Source: Capitulum mitella (taxonomy: Eukaryota; Arthropoda; Thecostraca; Pollicipedomorpha; Pollicipedidae). Taken from it: DNA of 64,000 nucleotides. A program made the position numbers and the translations under genes. Location of the stretch: the NCBI GenBank assembly GCA_030062745.1, contig CP099851.1, positions 8,496,393 to 8,560,392 of the forward strand. Reading direction: 5' to 3'. Below, piece after piece: positions 49,613 through 61,121 of the stretch. The notes under the pieces are model-generated. The model worked only from the letters and a program-made list of their open reading frames with translations. It did no database searches and was not told the origin of the DNA. Each line of letters begins with the position of its first letter. The first letter of the stretch is position 1.

Positions 49613-52600
49613 ACGCTATTTCGCTTTGATCCCTATTTTGAACTACTGAAACGGTGTTTCAAGCTCTCGCTCTTCACGGGCAGCAGCAGCTGACAGGCAG
49701 TTCATTTGACGCGGTGCAGCACCACACACGAAGCACACCATGGAGCTCTTAGTGTCTGTGATGGCGCTGACCGCTGTCCCATTGGTGACGGTGAGCTGCA
49801 GGTCGCACTGCACTTCCACTCCCACTCTTGTTGAGCTCGCAACACTGACTGCGCCCAGCTGCGACCAGGTTCACAAAGGAGAAAAGTTGAGGGTTGTAAA
49901 AAATTTACAGACTGTTTTTACATAAGTTGTATAATCCAGTTTCAGAACGTAGAATTTTACAACTGACAACTATATAAGGAAAATGCGCAACTTACGCGGA
50001 CATTATGAGCAAAAATCTACGATTTACGTACAAATTTTGCTTTTGAGTTTCATAAACACATCCAGAGCCGATTCTACGAAATTTGTCGGAGTTGTGGATA
50101 TGAACGCGTAGAAATCAACGATGCCTACCCCTAGCAGAAAATTGGCTTTTATGAGGATATACAATTGGAAAACTGATGAACTTTCTATAGTGCACCGAAG
50201 ACACATAAATCTAACAACTGCACAATAATGTCAGTTATAAGGTGTAACAACGACAAGATATCAAATGCAAAAATCGGGCTAAAGTGACCTTGGTGTATGC
50301 TATTTTGTTTTTGATGTATGCTATTCAAGAACTCTACCGGCAAAAAGTCGATTTGGTACACTTCAAGTATAATACCAAAATATTACGACTAAACTTTGTT
50401 CTGCCCTATGTTTGGTACCCTGATGAACTCCGTCGGCTGAAGGTTTTGTGGGCCCATTGTCATGGCAACTCGCAAACAAAAAACCACGACTTGCCGAAAA
50501 ATTACATACTACAGCCTACAACCTATGAAACTTTTATGAAACCGGTGTAAGTTGTAGACTCTAAATAACACACCTACAGCCTACAACTAGGCGTAAGTTG
50601 TGGTTTTTCCTTGTAAAACTGGTTGCTGGCCGATCCCGTGTTGGGCCCTCTGGTGTTCTACTCAGCACATGGCGGGCGTTTCTTTTCCATATTGAATGCG
50701 AAGCGGCCGACAATGTTTGGTGGACCACATGGGTCGGATTAATCCACACTGGATCACCTTGAATCGCCAGTTGTAGGTACACGACTGTAGTGGAGAACAA
50801 ATTTTCCTCTCTGATTTCATCCGACTCATCTATAGCTTGATTGTACACTGGCTGGCCTGAGGCACCGTCAACAGCCCCCCCCCCCAACTTCAACTTAAAC
50901 ACAGCCACCAGCTTTTCCGAATGCTGGCCTTACGCCGCCGGTAACCCATCTGTCAGGCCGGCAACCAGTCGCTGGGATGTGTAGTAGATTTCCAACTGCC
51001 TGCGTGATAGGTCAACTAGAAACGACCTCGCTCTTCTTCCTCACGAGTCAGCCAAAGAGAAAATCGTCTGAGTCCAACTTTCATTCCCTTCACAGTCAAC
51101 CACGTAAGACCTACAGCAGCATCCACACAACAGAGAAGCCCTTCCACAAGGCGTTCAAAATCACGAGCATGAACGACGAAGAGCGGTCTCCTGTTTTTAT
51201 TCCCTGCAAACGGAAACGATCCGGGCCAGGAGGCACAAAAATCACGTGATGTCGATCAATAAGTTATGACAGTTATGCAATCTAACAATGGGCATAAACC
51301 GGTGGTGTGAGGGGCTATGGACCAATCAGAGTTAGAGGTATCGCCCCGCGACTCCGAGAAACACCGGATGTCAGTCTGCATTGTTTGCCGCTGAGACAGA
51401 CTTTTTCAAGGGAAGTATCAAGTCACATTATTGATAAAGAACGTCAGTTGGCATAACACTCCCACTGTTGTGACAAGACCCTGGGCGTCCCAGACGTCTT
51501 AGTCTGAGTGCGACAAACTCGGCTTTGAGGCGCTGAGGCTGGAGATTTTAGTACTGGAGGTATTTGTTCAAAACATATTTGACATCCATGTCTTTAGGAA
51601 CAAGAAATCCACTTTACTATCAAAGAGCTTTAGGAAAATGAGTAATTTTGGTCTGAATCCTCTTAGAGTCATTAGGTGCATTTTGTTGTAGGGTGTGTGG
51701 TCGAGAAGTGCTCGCAGTTTAACTTCCGCTACAGTGCCCTAAATCGCATGGAGTTCCTAAATCGTGGATTATTTTTGTGCGCGTTTTTTGAGGCTCCTTT
51801 TTTTGTGTGCTCCACCTCATGGCAGGAAGGGAAGATATTTGCCTTGGCAGCCTCATACGTTGTTCGTCGCTACAGGGTGTGCTCTCCATGGGTGAGATCG
51901 GATGCGACGCACAGAGCCAATGTTTTCTCGGCAGACACAAATCTGGCCTTGTTAAGACGCGAGCCCTGCATTGCGCGTCGCACTTTGGCTGGTTTGGCAG
52001 AGGTCGCACCAGCCTCCTTTACCCGGCATCACCTGACGTATTTTTGTACCCGCGACCTCCTGGGGACGTCAAAAAGGGCACCCCATTCTATCTCATGATC
52101 TAACCGTCTGATCTGAACCGGTCTGCCACCAATCGATAGCTCTGAGTCCTGCGGTTCAGGAAATACCATATCAGCTCTGTTCACATGACTGATGACGCCA
52201 CATGTCACGTAAAATGCATGACACGGTGTCGGAAAAACTGACATCAGTTTGTACCTCATATTATTGGCAGTAGTGGTCTTAGAGCCTTCAGCTGGGTATC
52301 AAACGAAAGGCCGCAATCTTCTGCATCAAATGCAGGCCAAAATGTTAAAAAATGCTAGGTCGAGGTCAGTCTAGGTGAGACGAAATACTGGTCTTAGTTT
52401 ACATGTCACAGATCGGTACTTAGCCGCGGCCAGTTTGACCCACGTGAGAAAAAGACGACAGTGAAACCATCTTATGAACAATTTTGCATTATCTGCGTTT
52501 CATCCTGTCAAGACCAGCCTGGGTCAGATTAAATACTGTTATATTCAAACATGACATCCTTTTGTACAATATAATTTTTTGTATCTTTTTGGGGCCGTAT

Positions 52601-53986
52601 ACTATGAAAATCCCAATAATTCATGAATTATATTCGCCAATGTTGTAGAAAACAAGCATGTTCGCGCCACCGCCCGAGGAGGCGAAAACATGCATGCAAG
52701 AGTTCACTTATGACGCCATATCTCTATGACCTGACCTAGGAGGGAAACGGTTTTAATGTCAAAATATGTGGTATTGATTGTTGAAGATATGCTGAAAATT
52801 TGGTTGCACTGACTCTGACGATTCAAAAGTTATTGGAGACAGTGGCGTCGGGTTAAGACTTAGGCCAGATCCGATGACTCTAGCTCGCGTAACGTGGCGA
52901 ACAGCATCTACCAGCGCCAATGTTTCGTGCTACTCGGCCATGTCACCTCCCGAACGGCGATTAGATCTATAGCTAAGCCCTCACTGAATGCCCCTGGCGA
53001 CCGCCCACCGCCATCAATCTACCTCACCTCTAAATAGATAAGACAAAAGTTAAGCAATCATTAATCATGTAAATTAAGCGGACGCACTAGTTTTCCAGGC
53101 CTTAGTAGTACTTCACACATGCGCTTTGAATTTCGAGCTGGCATGACATTCACGACAAGCGACTGGTTCCTCTTACTTCGTGGGGTCATTGGTATGGCAC
53201 TAACTTTTACCTCACAATCAAGGAGAAATTGCAAGGTGCCCGGGAGTATGGGTATCGATAATACGTGGATTCGACGCTCGTACAGAATTGGTCAAAAAAT
53301 CAGTTCGGGCGAATTCGAGGCCCAACTGATCCCTGAAGGGATGGCGCCAATAGACAGGGTGCCATTGATCGCACGGCTCCTTCTACACCGTTAGCTCTTT
53401 TCGAGAGTGCTAAGTCTTTTAACCGCGAACCATTGCTAGAAATGCAAACGTATGGGTTGTCAGCACACGATTAACTAGTAACGAAACAACTCAAATTCTT
53501 ACCATCATCGTCATCGCCTGGTTTTGTGTAAGTAAAATGAGCGATGAATAGGGAGCCCTTCGTAAAAATAACTAGGATCTTCATCTTAACTGTACAATCA
53601 GCCAGACATCTGATGGTGCATGAGGGACGTCTGGGTGTTCGTCATTAACACGAACTACGAGAGCTCGTTGACAGGTGACGAAAGCAACGTACACGTGGAG
53701 TTCGCTTGCTGGTCATGACAAAGATAAGTCTGAGCAGCGTTTATAGCTTCCCGCCAGAATTCAAACGCGATTCTCTAAACGCCATTTTACAAACAAGCAG
53801 ACGAACAGTGTTTCCAGTGCGTTGCCGACGTGCGGAGGAGGTGGTAACTGTTCGGTTTATTTCGTGATATTTTTATGTTCGGGTGTACTGTGAGATGCAC
53901 AAACACATTCTGATGGGTTTTGACAGACATGGTGCACAGGGGCGATTACGGGTTTGTTGCCCTAGAATTGCATATCATTATGAGGT

Positions 53987-54028
53987 ACGGAGTAGGTAGT
54001 TTGCGTATACATAAACTACCTACTCCGT
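53987..54028. repeat. Perfect 16-bp-stem hairpin
   Basis: ACGGAGTAGGTAGTTT, a ten-base loop, then its exact complement AAACTACCTACTCCGT. No family recognised; not a tRNA. Confidence 0.95.
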
Positions 54029-54975
54029 CTACCACAGGTAAACAGACGAAGGTAGTCGCTGAAAAGTTTTCTCCAGTATGTTGTATGTTTCCGGTCTTAA
54101 ACCCGAGCCAATGGTTAGGCTAGCACCTGGCTTGCATCCGGTTTTTCGTGTTGGTGTGCTCCATCCCGGGAAGACTGAGGCCCTCGGCGATTAATTGTCC
54201 TGGAATGCGGCACGACACTGCTCCAATCGCTCCGAAACCAGCAGGTTGACTCCGCCGGTCAGCGTGAAATAAAACCAAAAAGAAAATCTCAGGCAAGTCA
54301 AATTAGGTCATTCTCAACTCCCTTCTTTCCCCGCTATCGGTTAAGTCTGTCCAAAACGCGCAGTATAAACTTCAGGAAATCGTTGCGACAAGACAATTCG
54401 GTCAGGTACAAATGCATGTTTTTCCCTCAATTCCGCAGCCAAGTAATATACTTTGAGACCAGGTATTATCGGAACGTAGTCCACCATCGCGTGTTTAGGT
54501 CACGTGATGTGATTCCAGTGCATGCATTATTTCGCTGACCCACCTGTGTCCTGAGTGCTGATGTTATAAAACTCTGATTGTCTTTAAACAGAACGTTTTC
54601 ATGAACAAAGGTTTGTAAACTCATTGAAAGTCGATGCAGAATATCTGCGTCGCAGTGAGTTAAAGGTTCATTGGGCAGTTATTGCTCTGGTACGGGGAAT
54701 TGTCATCCTCTTCTGGGGGCCAAAAATAAATTTATTTTGGTGTTTCACGGCAAAAGATAGCATTGTTAGGTTTCACCAGGCTTAAGATGCGTATTAACTT
54801 ACGACTTTCGCTGAAAACACCAGTCAATGGAGAAATGGAGGATTTCTACAGGATGTTCTGTCAGATTTCTTTTAAGTATTTCTAGGAACATTCTTCAGAG
54901 GTTCGGATGAGTCCGACAACCAAATTAGTCGCGATAGTTTTGTAGTTTACCCCAAAATTGTTGGGAGGGCGTTAA

Positions 54976-56436
54976 ACGCCCCACTTTTCTTGCTGCGTGC
55001 GCCGTAGCTTTGGTTTGGCGAGGCGCAGCCGCGCCGTACGTTCAGTACCCTACGATACATCATTTCTGCACATTTGAAAAGAATGGGTAAGGTCATCGAG
55101 GGTCATGCCAAAATCATGCCGCAAAGACAGCCATGTATTACAATTTGTCCTTTTTTCGACTTCGCTTGATCTTCGTCGATGCTTCTGAACAACATGTCGG
55201 CAGCTTCAAGTACAGGCCACAATATTATGAGCGGTGAATGTAGACTACCCTTTATCTTACCTAAGGTCATCACGGATCAAATTTTACAAGCACAATCCCT
55301 TGAAATACGTTGTCATTGTGCGCGTTGTGACAGCTATTTGAAGACTTTCTGGGCACCCATGAATATTTACTGGCATGTACTGTGATCACAATGTCACGAC
55401 AGGTCAGTGTGGGCCACCCATATCCTCACCCAAGGTAATAATAAGTCAGATTTTGCAATGATCATGATCATGATCACAATGATCAGCAATGCAATGCAAT
55501 GAAAAAAATGACGATTTTTCAAACACGGTGACAATGTGCACGTTGTGACAGCCATTTTGAGACTTTGGACCGCGTATGGATATTCAGGGGAACATTAGTG
55601 TGGTCACAATATCGTGAGATGTCAACGAAGGCTACCTATGAACTCACAGAAGGTCATCAGAGGCCACATTTTAAATCACGGTTGTTTTCTAGTGCAGTGT
55701 CAATGTACGCGTTGTGACAGCCATTTGAAGGCTGAGTGGTGCAGGTATGAGCATTCAATCACGTTTTATGGAGTTCTCGGCCCCCACTGACTCAGAAAAC
55801 ATGTGTTGTGGAAACTCATGTTGAAACATTCCATTTGACCCTCACCTCTGCCTTGGCATTGCATGACCATCGATATTATTTAGTCTAAATAGAAACTACC
55901 AGCTGTCAACAGCATGCCAATTGGTACAGTTTGCACCCCGATCGCTTTGCGGTTGCCATTAAGCGTGGTTGAGAATTTTTCGAAATTTTGGGATCCGTGA
56001 CCCGTGTCTGACGGAAAGCCTCGTGAATGACGTCATCCGTGACCCCGGTCTCTCAGTTAGGTGTCAAGGATGTAGATTGAAACTCATGCTGTCAGACTTG
56101 CTCCTGCCATGGCTCTGAATCGCCGCCGCTGGTTATTGGCCGCCCCTCCATTGACCTTTGGACCCTTCGCTGGCCTGCCCGTCCGATTTGTATTGCCTGG
56201 GGCAATTAGACACCAGCCGTCCTCGGCTCAGTGCTCATTGGTTGGTCTCAGATGAGGGGACGAGCAATACAGCTGCCAGAAAGCCTAACTGCAGAGCGAT
56301 CCAGTAGCATGAATTAATATCGACATCCTTGACACACAGCTGGCTGAGTTTAGTCACACTGCATTGGGGTCATGCAATCGCAAGCTATCGATCAGCGTAA
56401 TCGGTCCATTTGTTCTTGAGTTATGGGGAGGGGCGT
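54976..56436. mobile_element. Possible third TTAA-flanked element
   Basis: TTAA at 54972-54975 is followed by ACGCCCC, and GGGGCGT is followed by TTAA at 56437-56440, giving a 1461-bp segment with a 7-bp inverted terminus. Both junctions are palindromic around TTAA. The interior contains imperfect direct repeats marked by GTGCGCGTTGTGACAGC at 55318, 55536 and 55705, about 218 and 169 bases apart, and (R)AGGTCAT motifs as in the other TTAA families. The termini are short and there is one copy only, so this is tentative. Confidence 0.4.
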
Positions 56437-56577
56437 TTAACGCTCTCCCCCTAGTGAGCCGACGGTGGCGCCACAGCCCAGCAACCGCCAGGTTATTATC
56501 GACTGAACTGACGTAACAACTGTCATATTAAGCTTAGTATGTTAAATGTAAATTTAAGCCCTACATCAGTTTTTACG

Positions 56578-56810
56578 GCATGTCTGGCAGACATGTGCCT
56601 GGATCTCGATGGAATGCAGGTTATCCATGTACTGTATTCAACACTTCGTTGACCTGGGCGGGTCACCGCGTCATCTCGGAAAGGTCGTGTCCATCACGAG
56701 CCAGGTGGTGCCCAGATGACGCAACACTTACCCTGGTCAGATCAGAATCCGACGCAAAACGAGGATAACCCGCATTCCATCGGGATCCCGGCACGTATCT
56801 CATGTCTGGA
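56578..56810. repeat. Hairpin MITE-like inverted repeat
   Basis: The arms 56580-56625 and 56765-56810 are inverted: GATCTCGATGGAATGCAGGT and TTATCC pair with GGATAACCCGCATTCCATCG and GGATC, and CATGTCTGGCAGACATGTGC pairs with the GCACGTATCTCATGTCTGG end. The loop is about 140 bases. No duplication could be assigned. Confidence 0.6.
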
Positions 56811-57054
56811 ATTAGGGACCATTATGTCGTAAATTCGGCAACTCTGGCCAACGGGAGACATTTCCGATACTCAGATCACTGGCCGTAACTGACAGGACAT
56901 GGAATCATGATTCGGGATTATGGGAGAAATGATGGTTGAGCTCGAGGTCCGACCGGCAAGTTTCTTTTCTATTACGCCTCATCACGTGTTAAAATCGACG
57001 TTACACATCTGAACAAAATGTGCATCGCCAGTTGGCGGAAGTGGCACGGCTGTG

Positions 57055-57331
57055 CAGGCACGTAGCCAGGATTTTTTTCAGGGGGCCAGATGACAAATGT
57101 TGCCATATTCCACTGGCATAGGGCGAAATGTATAGGAAAAAAAACAGCAATTTATGTCATTTACCTCATATTTAAGCACGAGAAAAAATATCATGTTCGT
57201 TTTTGCAACAAATACATAATCGTCATTACGCATTCCTGCGAAATCGCTACGTGTCTAGTACAGACCGCTTGGCTCAGAGGGGGCATGTCCTCCATGCCCC
57301 CCTTGGCTAGGTTCTTTCGGCTGTACGCCTG
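57055..57331. mobile_element. hAT-like MITE, second copy of the CAGGCACGTAG family
   Basis: Starts CAGGCACGTAGCCAGGATTT and ends ...GTACGCCTG. Its left half matches the reverse complement of the 62244-62494 element (GATGACAAATGTTGCCATAT region), and its right half matches too (AGACCGCTTGGCTC followed by GGGGCATG). It is therefore in the opposite orientation. The flanking bases do not form a clear duplication, so it is older or rearranged. Confidence 0.7.
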
Positions 57332-57631
57332 CAGGAATGGTTCGTCACCCAAGGTACCCCTTCTCAGCTCGGTTGTTTGGTGTTTATTTCATGATCTATC
57401 TTTCGGTCCGCATAGGTACCGTAAATATCAGCGACATTGGCATTAATGAAAATCGTGAAGAGTGAAATTATTTTAAGTTTCGGCTTGCTGAGTGTTGATG
57501 ATGGTCGTAAATTACAGCAGATATCTTCCTGTGAGATTCCAAGAAAGATAAACCGAGCAAAACCAATGAGAACGGCCCGATAGAGACCGCTCTTTCAGCA
57601 TCACAGACGAGGTTTAGTGGTACGTTGTAAT

Positions 57632-57661
57632 CAAGCGCCTCGCTTGATGGCGAGGCGCTTG
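57632..57661. repeat. Perfect 12-bp GC-rich hairpin
   Basis: CAAGCGCCTCGC, loop TTGATG, GCGAGGCGCTTG. No poly-T follows, so it is not a Pol III-type end. Confidence 0.95.
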
Positions 57662-58240
57662 TCGGCCGGCTGAGGTAACGCCTGCTGCAGGTGACGTCAC
57701 AGTAAGGGGACCAAGGCTCCCCTCCCCAGTCGGCGAGCCGAGCCGAGGGGAAGGGCCGGAGTCGATCGTGCGTGCTGAATGGCCGACTGACCGCGCCGGC
57801 CGTACTTGACTGGTGGCGTCACGGAGGGGGACCGGAGTCTCTGAGTTTACACGAGGAAACTGATGACTGCAATCAGAGGGGACTGAACAGACTAATTGTA
57901 TTAAGTAATAAAAAAAAACAGACAAAGTGTGGCTATTCGATAGGAATTTATTTTTAGGTCCGTTATTTGAGCTCTTTCGAAAAAATGGAATACTTTCTTG
58001 GTAAAACTGTTAATAAGTTTACAAAATAACACGTGACCTCAAAACGCCCGCTGATTGGTGTGACGTCATAAACTATGTACCGCGTCCTCGCCGCGCTTGC
58101 CTGTTGCATGCAAACGTGTCCGGTGCGTCGTTTCTGTGATAGTCGTCAGCAAATTTCTTTTGAATCTGAATCTGTGATTATCTTCCGAACCATGGAGCAT
58201 CATTCGGAGAAGTGCTTACGCTGTTTTGTACCTATGAATA

Positions 58241-58738
58241 TCAGTATACTGTATCAGTATACACGACACAAAGACCGATCCCCATCTCCTTCTCAACAGC
58301 CCTCAGAACCAATGACTCCAACCTTCCTCCCCTTTCCATAGCCTTGATGTCCTTAATCTTTGTGACTTTGAAGACACTCATGGCCACAACACCATCCTTA
58401 TTCAGTGAGCTGTGAGCCACTGCATATGCTTTGGAGGCCGTGATCCGGCCAAATCGGTTCTTGAGCCAGACTGCGGATCTAGCCTGAGACACAGTTCTGA
58501 AACGAACTGCCTCGCACGTTTCAATAATCATCGTAGTGCTGCAGGCGAGCACAAACTCATCAAAGTCACTGATTCTACACTCCAGAAACTTATCCATTAG
58601 TCGGTCCACGTATAAATGGCCCAGATCATCCGAGCTGTCGCCCAGGTGACTGAACGCCAGGCTTGTCCTTTGAGGTGGTGCACGCATTAAGATAGCTTCC
58701 AGGAAGGCATCACCATCGCTTGCTTTTGCATGTGTTTT
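58241..58738 (-). CDS. YqaJ-like nuclease domain, N-terminal half
   Basis: A 165-codon open frame on the minus strand begins directly after an AG (RC ...AGTAG|AAAACA) and ends at a stop at 58241. It contains SDGDAFLEAIL, then DFDEFVLACSTTMI, RTVSQARSAVWLKNRFGRIT and ASKAYAVAH, and finally KAMERGGRLESLVLRAVEKE. The Q...W...R.GRITAS block and the later RG..LE...L are the signature N-terminal helices and first acidic catalytic region of YqaJ-like PD-(D/E)XK nucleases. The second half of the fold (SPDG and ExK) would lie further 3' but is not recognisable before the stop or in the next 2 kb of minus strand. The frame is otherwise free of lesions, so it may be a true exon whose last exons are missing or unrecognised, or a truncated copy. 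Confidence 0.62.
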   Translation of the reverse strand, partial: KTHAKASDGDAFLEAILMRAPPQRTSLAFSHLGDSSDDLGHLYVDRLMDKFLECRISDFDEFVLACSTTMIIETCEAVRFRTVSQARSAVWLKNRFGRITASKAYAVAHSSLNKDGVVAMSVFKVTKIKDIKAMERGGRLESLVLRAVEKEMGIGLCVVYTDTVY

Positions 58739-58817
58739 CTACTCTGGCTTCTTTGCGCAGGCCACCGATGGCAATGCGTGTTTTCATCAATAATGACACT
58801 AGAGAGAGGCGCCTTAC

Positions 58818-58902
58818 TCTAGCACGATTCAGCAGACGTAACTGCTTTCTCTGCACTCCAACGATCCAGCCAGGCCAGAAAGGCGGTTGCATGCTTACCA
58901 GA
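58818..58902 (-). pseudogene. Exon with second half of SWIM finger, interrupted by TAG
   Basis: On the minus strand the segment after an acceptor-like ACACAAG reads SGKHATAFLAWLDRWSAEKA and then TSAESC, matching the KH.AFL.W.HR.SEE pattern that completes the SWIM zinc-binding site begun in the exon at 60827-60626. The next codon, 58821-58819, is TAG where the family normally has a tryptophan or tyrosine after the cysteine; a TGG-to-TAG change would explain it. A donor-like A|GTAAGG begins at 58817. The stop, and the phase mismatch with the neighbouring exons, argue that this copy no longer makes a full protein, although a sequencing error or exon-boundary misreading at this one codon cannot be excluded. 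Confidence 0.55.
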
Positions 58903-58920
58903 CTTGTGTTTGGTTCCACT

Positions 58921-59070
58921 TAATTGGAATCGACTCCGACTCAATAACAAGGCAAATGACTTCGAATCCGAGTCCATTGCAACCAGTTACAAGTGGAATC
59001 GATTCCTAATCCAATTCCAATGTGGCTAAAACTGCTTGATTCCGAATCCAAATCCGATTCGGACAGATAA
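58921..59070 (+). repeat. Degenerate GATTCCGAATCC-type repeat
   Basis: Many variants of GGAATCGATTCC, GATTCCGAATCC and CCAATTCC follow each other. A similar stretch occurs at 60455-60605, in the same orientation, and the two bracket the intron between the two SWIM half-exons. Confidence 0.8.
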
Positions 59071-59122
59071 TGTAAATACAATATAATGATAACGTAATAC
59101 AGATCAATGTAATCAATAATAA

Positions 59123-59155
59123 ACTGTATATATATTTATATGTTTATATATATAG

Positions 59156-59190
<35 letters not shown>
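59123..59190 (+). repeat. (TA)n microsatellite
   Basis: Interrupted then pure TA repeat, inside the intron of the SWIM-YqaJ locus. Confidence 0.95.
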
Positions 59191-59192
<2 letters not shown>

Positions 59193-59636
59193 TCTGCCCC
59201 CTACCCCGGTGTATTAGGCAGGTCCCCTCCCCCAATGGTTTCTATCAGTTTTCAAGAGGGGTAGAAAGGTTTTAAGATGGTAAATGATAACCAAATATTA
59301 AAAATGAAAGTTTATGCCAATCAAAATAAAGTGTCCAAATCCGTTGAAAAACTCATTCGGGGTTACGTTTGGTGGTCAGGCTCTTCCTCTTCCTCCCCAT
59401 CCGTCCACCTCCAATTATTTATACAAAACGTTGCCCCTGACTGCAGTTACCTAAGCCATAAATTTCCATCACGACCATTCAAGCTTCTCGGTTGTATTAC
59501 GCGCTTTGTTCGTTGCTTGGCTCACCTCACGCAAGATGGACTAATCACGGATAAACATTATCACGCTTGGCACGCACCCAACAGTATTCAGCTCTGGCTA
59601 ATTAACCTAGACTCGGCAGCTCTGCCAGTCTCTCGC

Positions 59637-59666
59637 GATAATGTGGCGCTCATGCGCCACATTATC
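59637..59666. repeat. Perfect 13-bp hairpin
   Basis: GATAATGTGGCGC, loop TCAT, GCGCCACATTATC. It lies in the intron of the SWIM-YqaJ locus. Confidence 0.95.
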
Positions 59667-60454
59667 AGCCATTGCCTAGCGTCACCAAATTGCATGAGTA
59701 GTATTGGTTATGGCATCTAGCACTCAGGAACAGAAAATATTTGAATACAAACTGTTGTCATAAACAAAGGAAAACTTTCGTTGTGTGCCTACTGTTGACA
59801 TTGTAAGAAACTGAGGTAAGATAATAAGCATGACGTGGTACCTGAATATTAGCATGGCGTTTCCGCACTATTTATAATGTACAGTTCTGCGCTCTTGCAA
59901 CGTGCCTTAAGTCAAAAACAACATTCGTAACTAGTGAAATGACTTCAGGCAGTAAGAGGAAGTATTTACGCCCCATTTACACACTATTTACGACGCACAG
60001 TTTTGGCGTTGCTGCGACATGCCTCAAGTCAATAACAATCGATATTCGTCACCAGGCAAATACTTATGAGGCGGTGAAAATACGTGGAGGTATGACAACA
60101 CTAACTAGGACCTACTTACTTACCCCCAGGAAACTGGTGTACCAGTGATGTCTGTGTATCCTTTTCTTACTTTCTTTGTCTTGTCTTGAGTCGAAAATCG
60201 TTTGATCTCATGTTAATTGTTCAATATTTTGGAGCACAGCCTCATTCCCAATTACCTGCCAACCTACCTGACAAGCAATGTCCAGCTCATGTCAGCATAA
60301 ATAAACAGACCATTGACATGAAGCTGTCCAAAACTGCTCTCAAAGTGAAGCTTTTATTGCATACCCGTGCATAGCTGTTAATCGTTATATTACATTTTTA
60401 GATACCAAGGCAGGGTAAGTTAAACTGATAAAAGCGAAATCATACATTTTGACT

Positions 60455-60605
60455 TTTAATTCGCTTCCGATTCCAATGTTTCCAGGGAGTAACCGAATTA
60501 ATTCCGAATCCGACTCAACATATTTCCCAAGTGAATCGATTCCGAATCCAGTTCTGGGCCAATTGGAAGCCAATCCGGATTCGGCTCCGATTCCGCTGGA
60601 ATCGT
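60455..60605 (+). repeat. Degenerate GATTCCGAATCC-type repeat, second block
   Basis: Shares CAAGTGAATCGATTCCGAAT with CAAGTGGAATCGATTCC of the 58921-59070 block. It ends about 20 bases before the donor of the SWIM exon. Confidence 0.8.
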
Positions 60606-60625
60606 GCACAAGTCTGATACTTACA

Positions 60626-60827
60626 CCTGCAGGCAGCAGCAGCACAGTCCATGCACCTTGCAGTGACCACTTCTTTTTTCACCTCATCAGTGACAGCAGT
60701 CACACAGCACAGTTTTGACGAAACCTTGTGCTCCGCGGTTATGCGAGCACCCACTTCGCAAGATGTGCCCTCGCGCTTCATTCGGGCGTACCCAATAGCA
60801 CTGTCCCCATATTGCTCTCCGGCAGAC
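60626..60827 (-). CDS. Exon with YGDSAIGY motif and first half of a SWIM zinc finger
   Basis: The acceptor CTTATTTTCAG precedes base 60827 and a strong donor (TGCAG|GTGTAAGT, or GGT|GTAAGT two bases later) follows at about 60626. Between them one frame reads SAGEQYGDSAIGYARMKREG, then a basic region containing ITAEHKVSSK, and ends with VTARCMDCAAAAC. The YGD.AIGY...KREG block and the following C.DCAA cysteine pair are diagnostic, in my recollection, of the SWIM-containing half of this family; the remaining zinc ligands (CKH) are expected in the next exon and are found there. The reading frame is intact through all 67 codons. This is the best-preserved exon of the locus and supports a real spliced gene rather than a processed copy. 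Confidence 0.62.
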
Positions 60828-61121
60828 CTGAAAATAAGCTTGCGGTTTTGTACGAAGCCATAACTGATGTCAGTAACGGTGGAATGTATTCCAGCAAGGA
60901 AAGGGGGCATCGGTTACCTTTCAAGCCATTTTTTCCGTGGAACGTCCTAGGGAAAACGCTAAATTTCACCAATTAAAGTGTGGGGATACGGTGGCCCTGT
61001 GCAACCCTCCCCCTCCATCTATTCCGCTTTCTGTGACTGGTACAGATAATGTAAATGATGCAAATGTTGCATGTGAACTAATAAAAACACGTCAACACTG
61101 ATGTGTAACACCATGGGTTAG

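Larger units (their letters stand above)
48522..54971. other. No gene recognised
   Basis: Frames at 51676-52098 (+), 50561-50908 (-) and 53119-53394 (+) carry no recognisable domain. 52320-52860 has TGACCT/AGGTCA motifs and GGGTTAAG at its end, suggesting another decayed TTAA-family element. Microsatellite at 49551-49612, hairpin at 53987-54028. Confidence 0.4.

Noticed and set aside
51080-51170. IHTTEKPF, like the linker between C2H2 zinc fingers
   Set aside because: No CxxC...HxxxH finger lies on either side.
57614-57925. GSPTGEG on the minus strand as the missing SPDG motif of the YqaJ nuclease
   Set aside because: The Asp is absent, the surrounding residues do not fit and no following ExK motif is seen.
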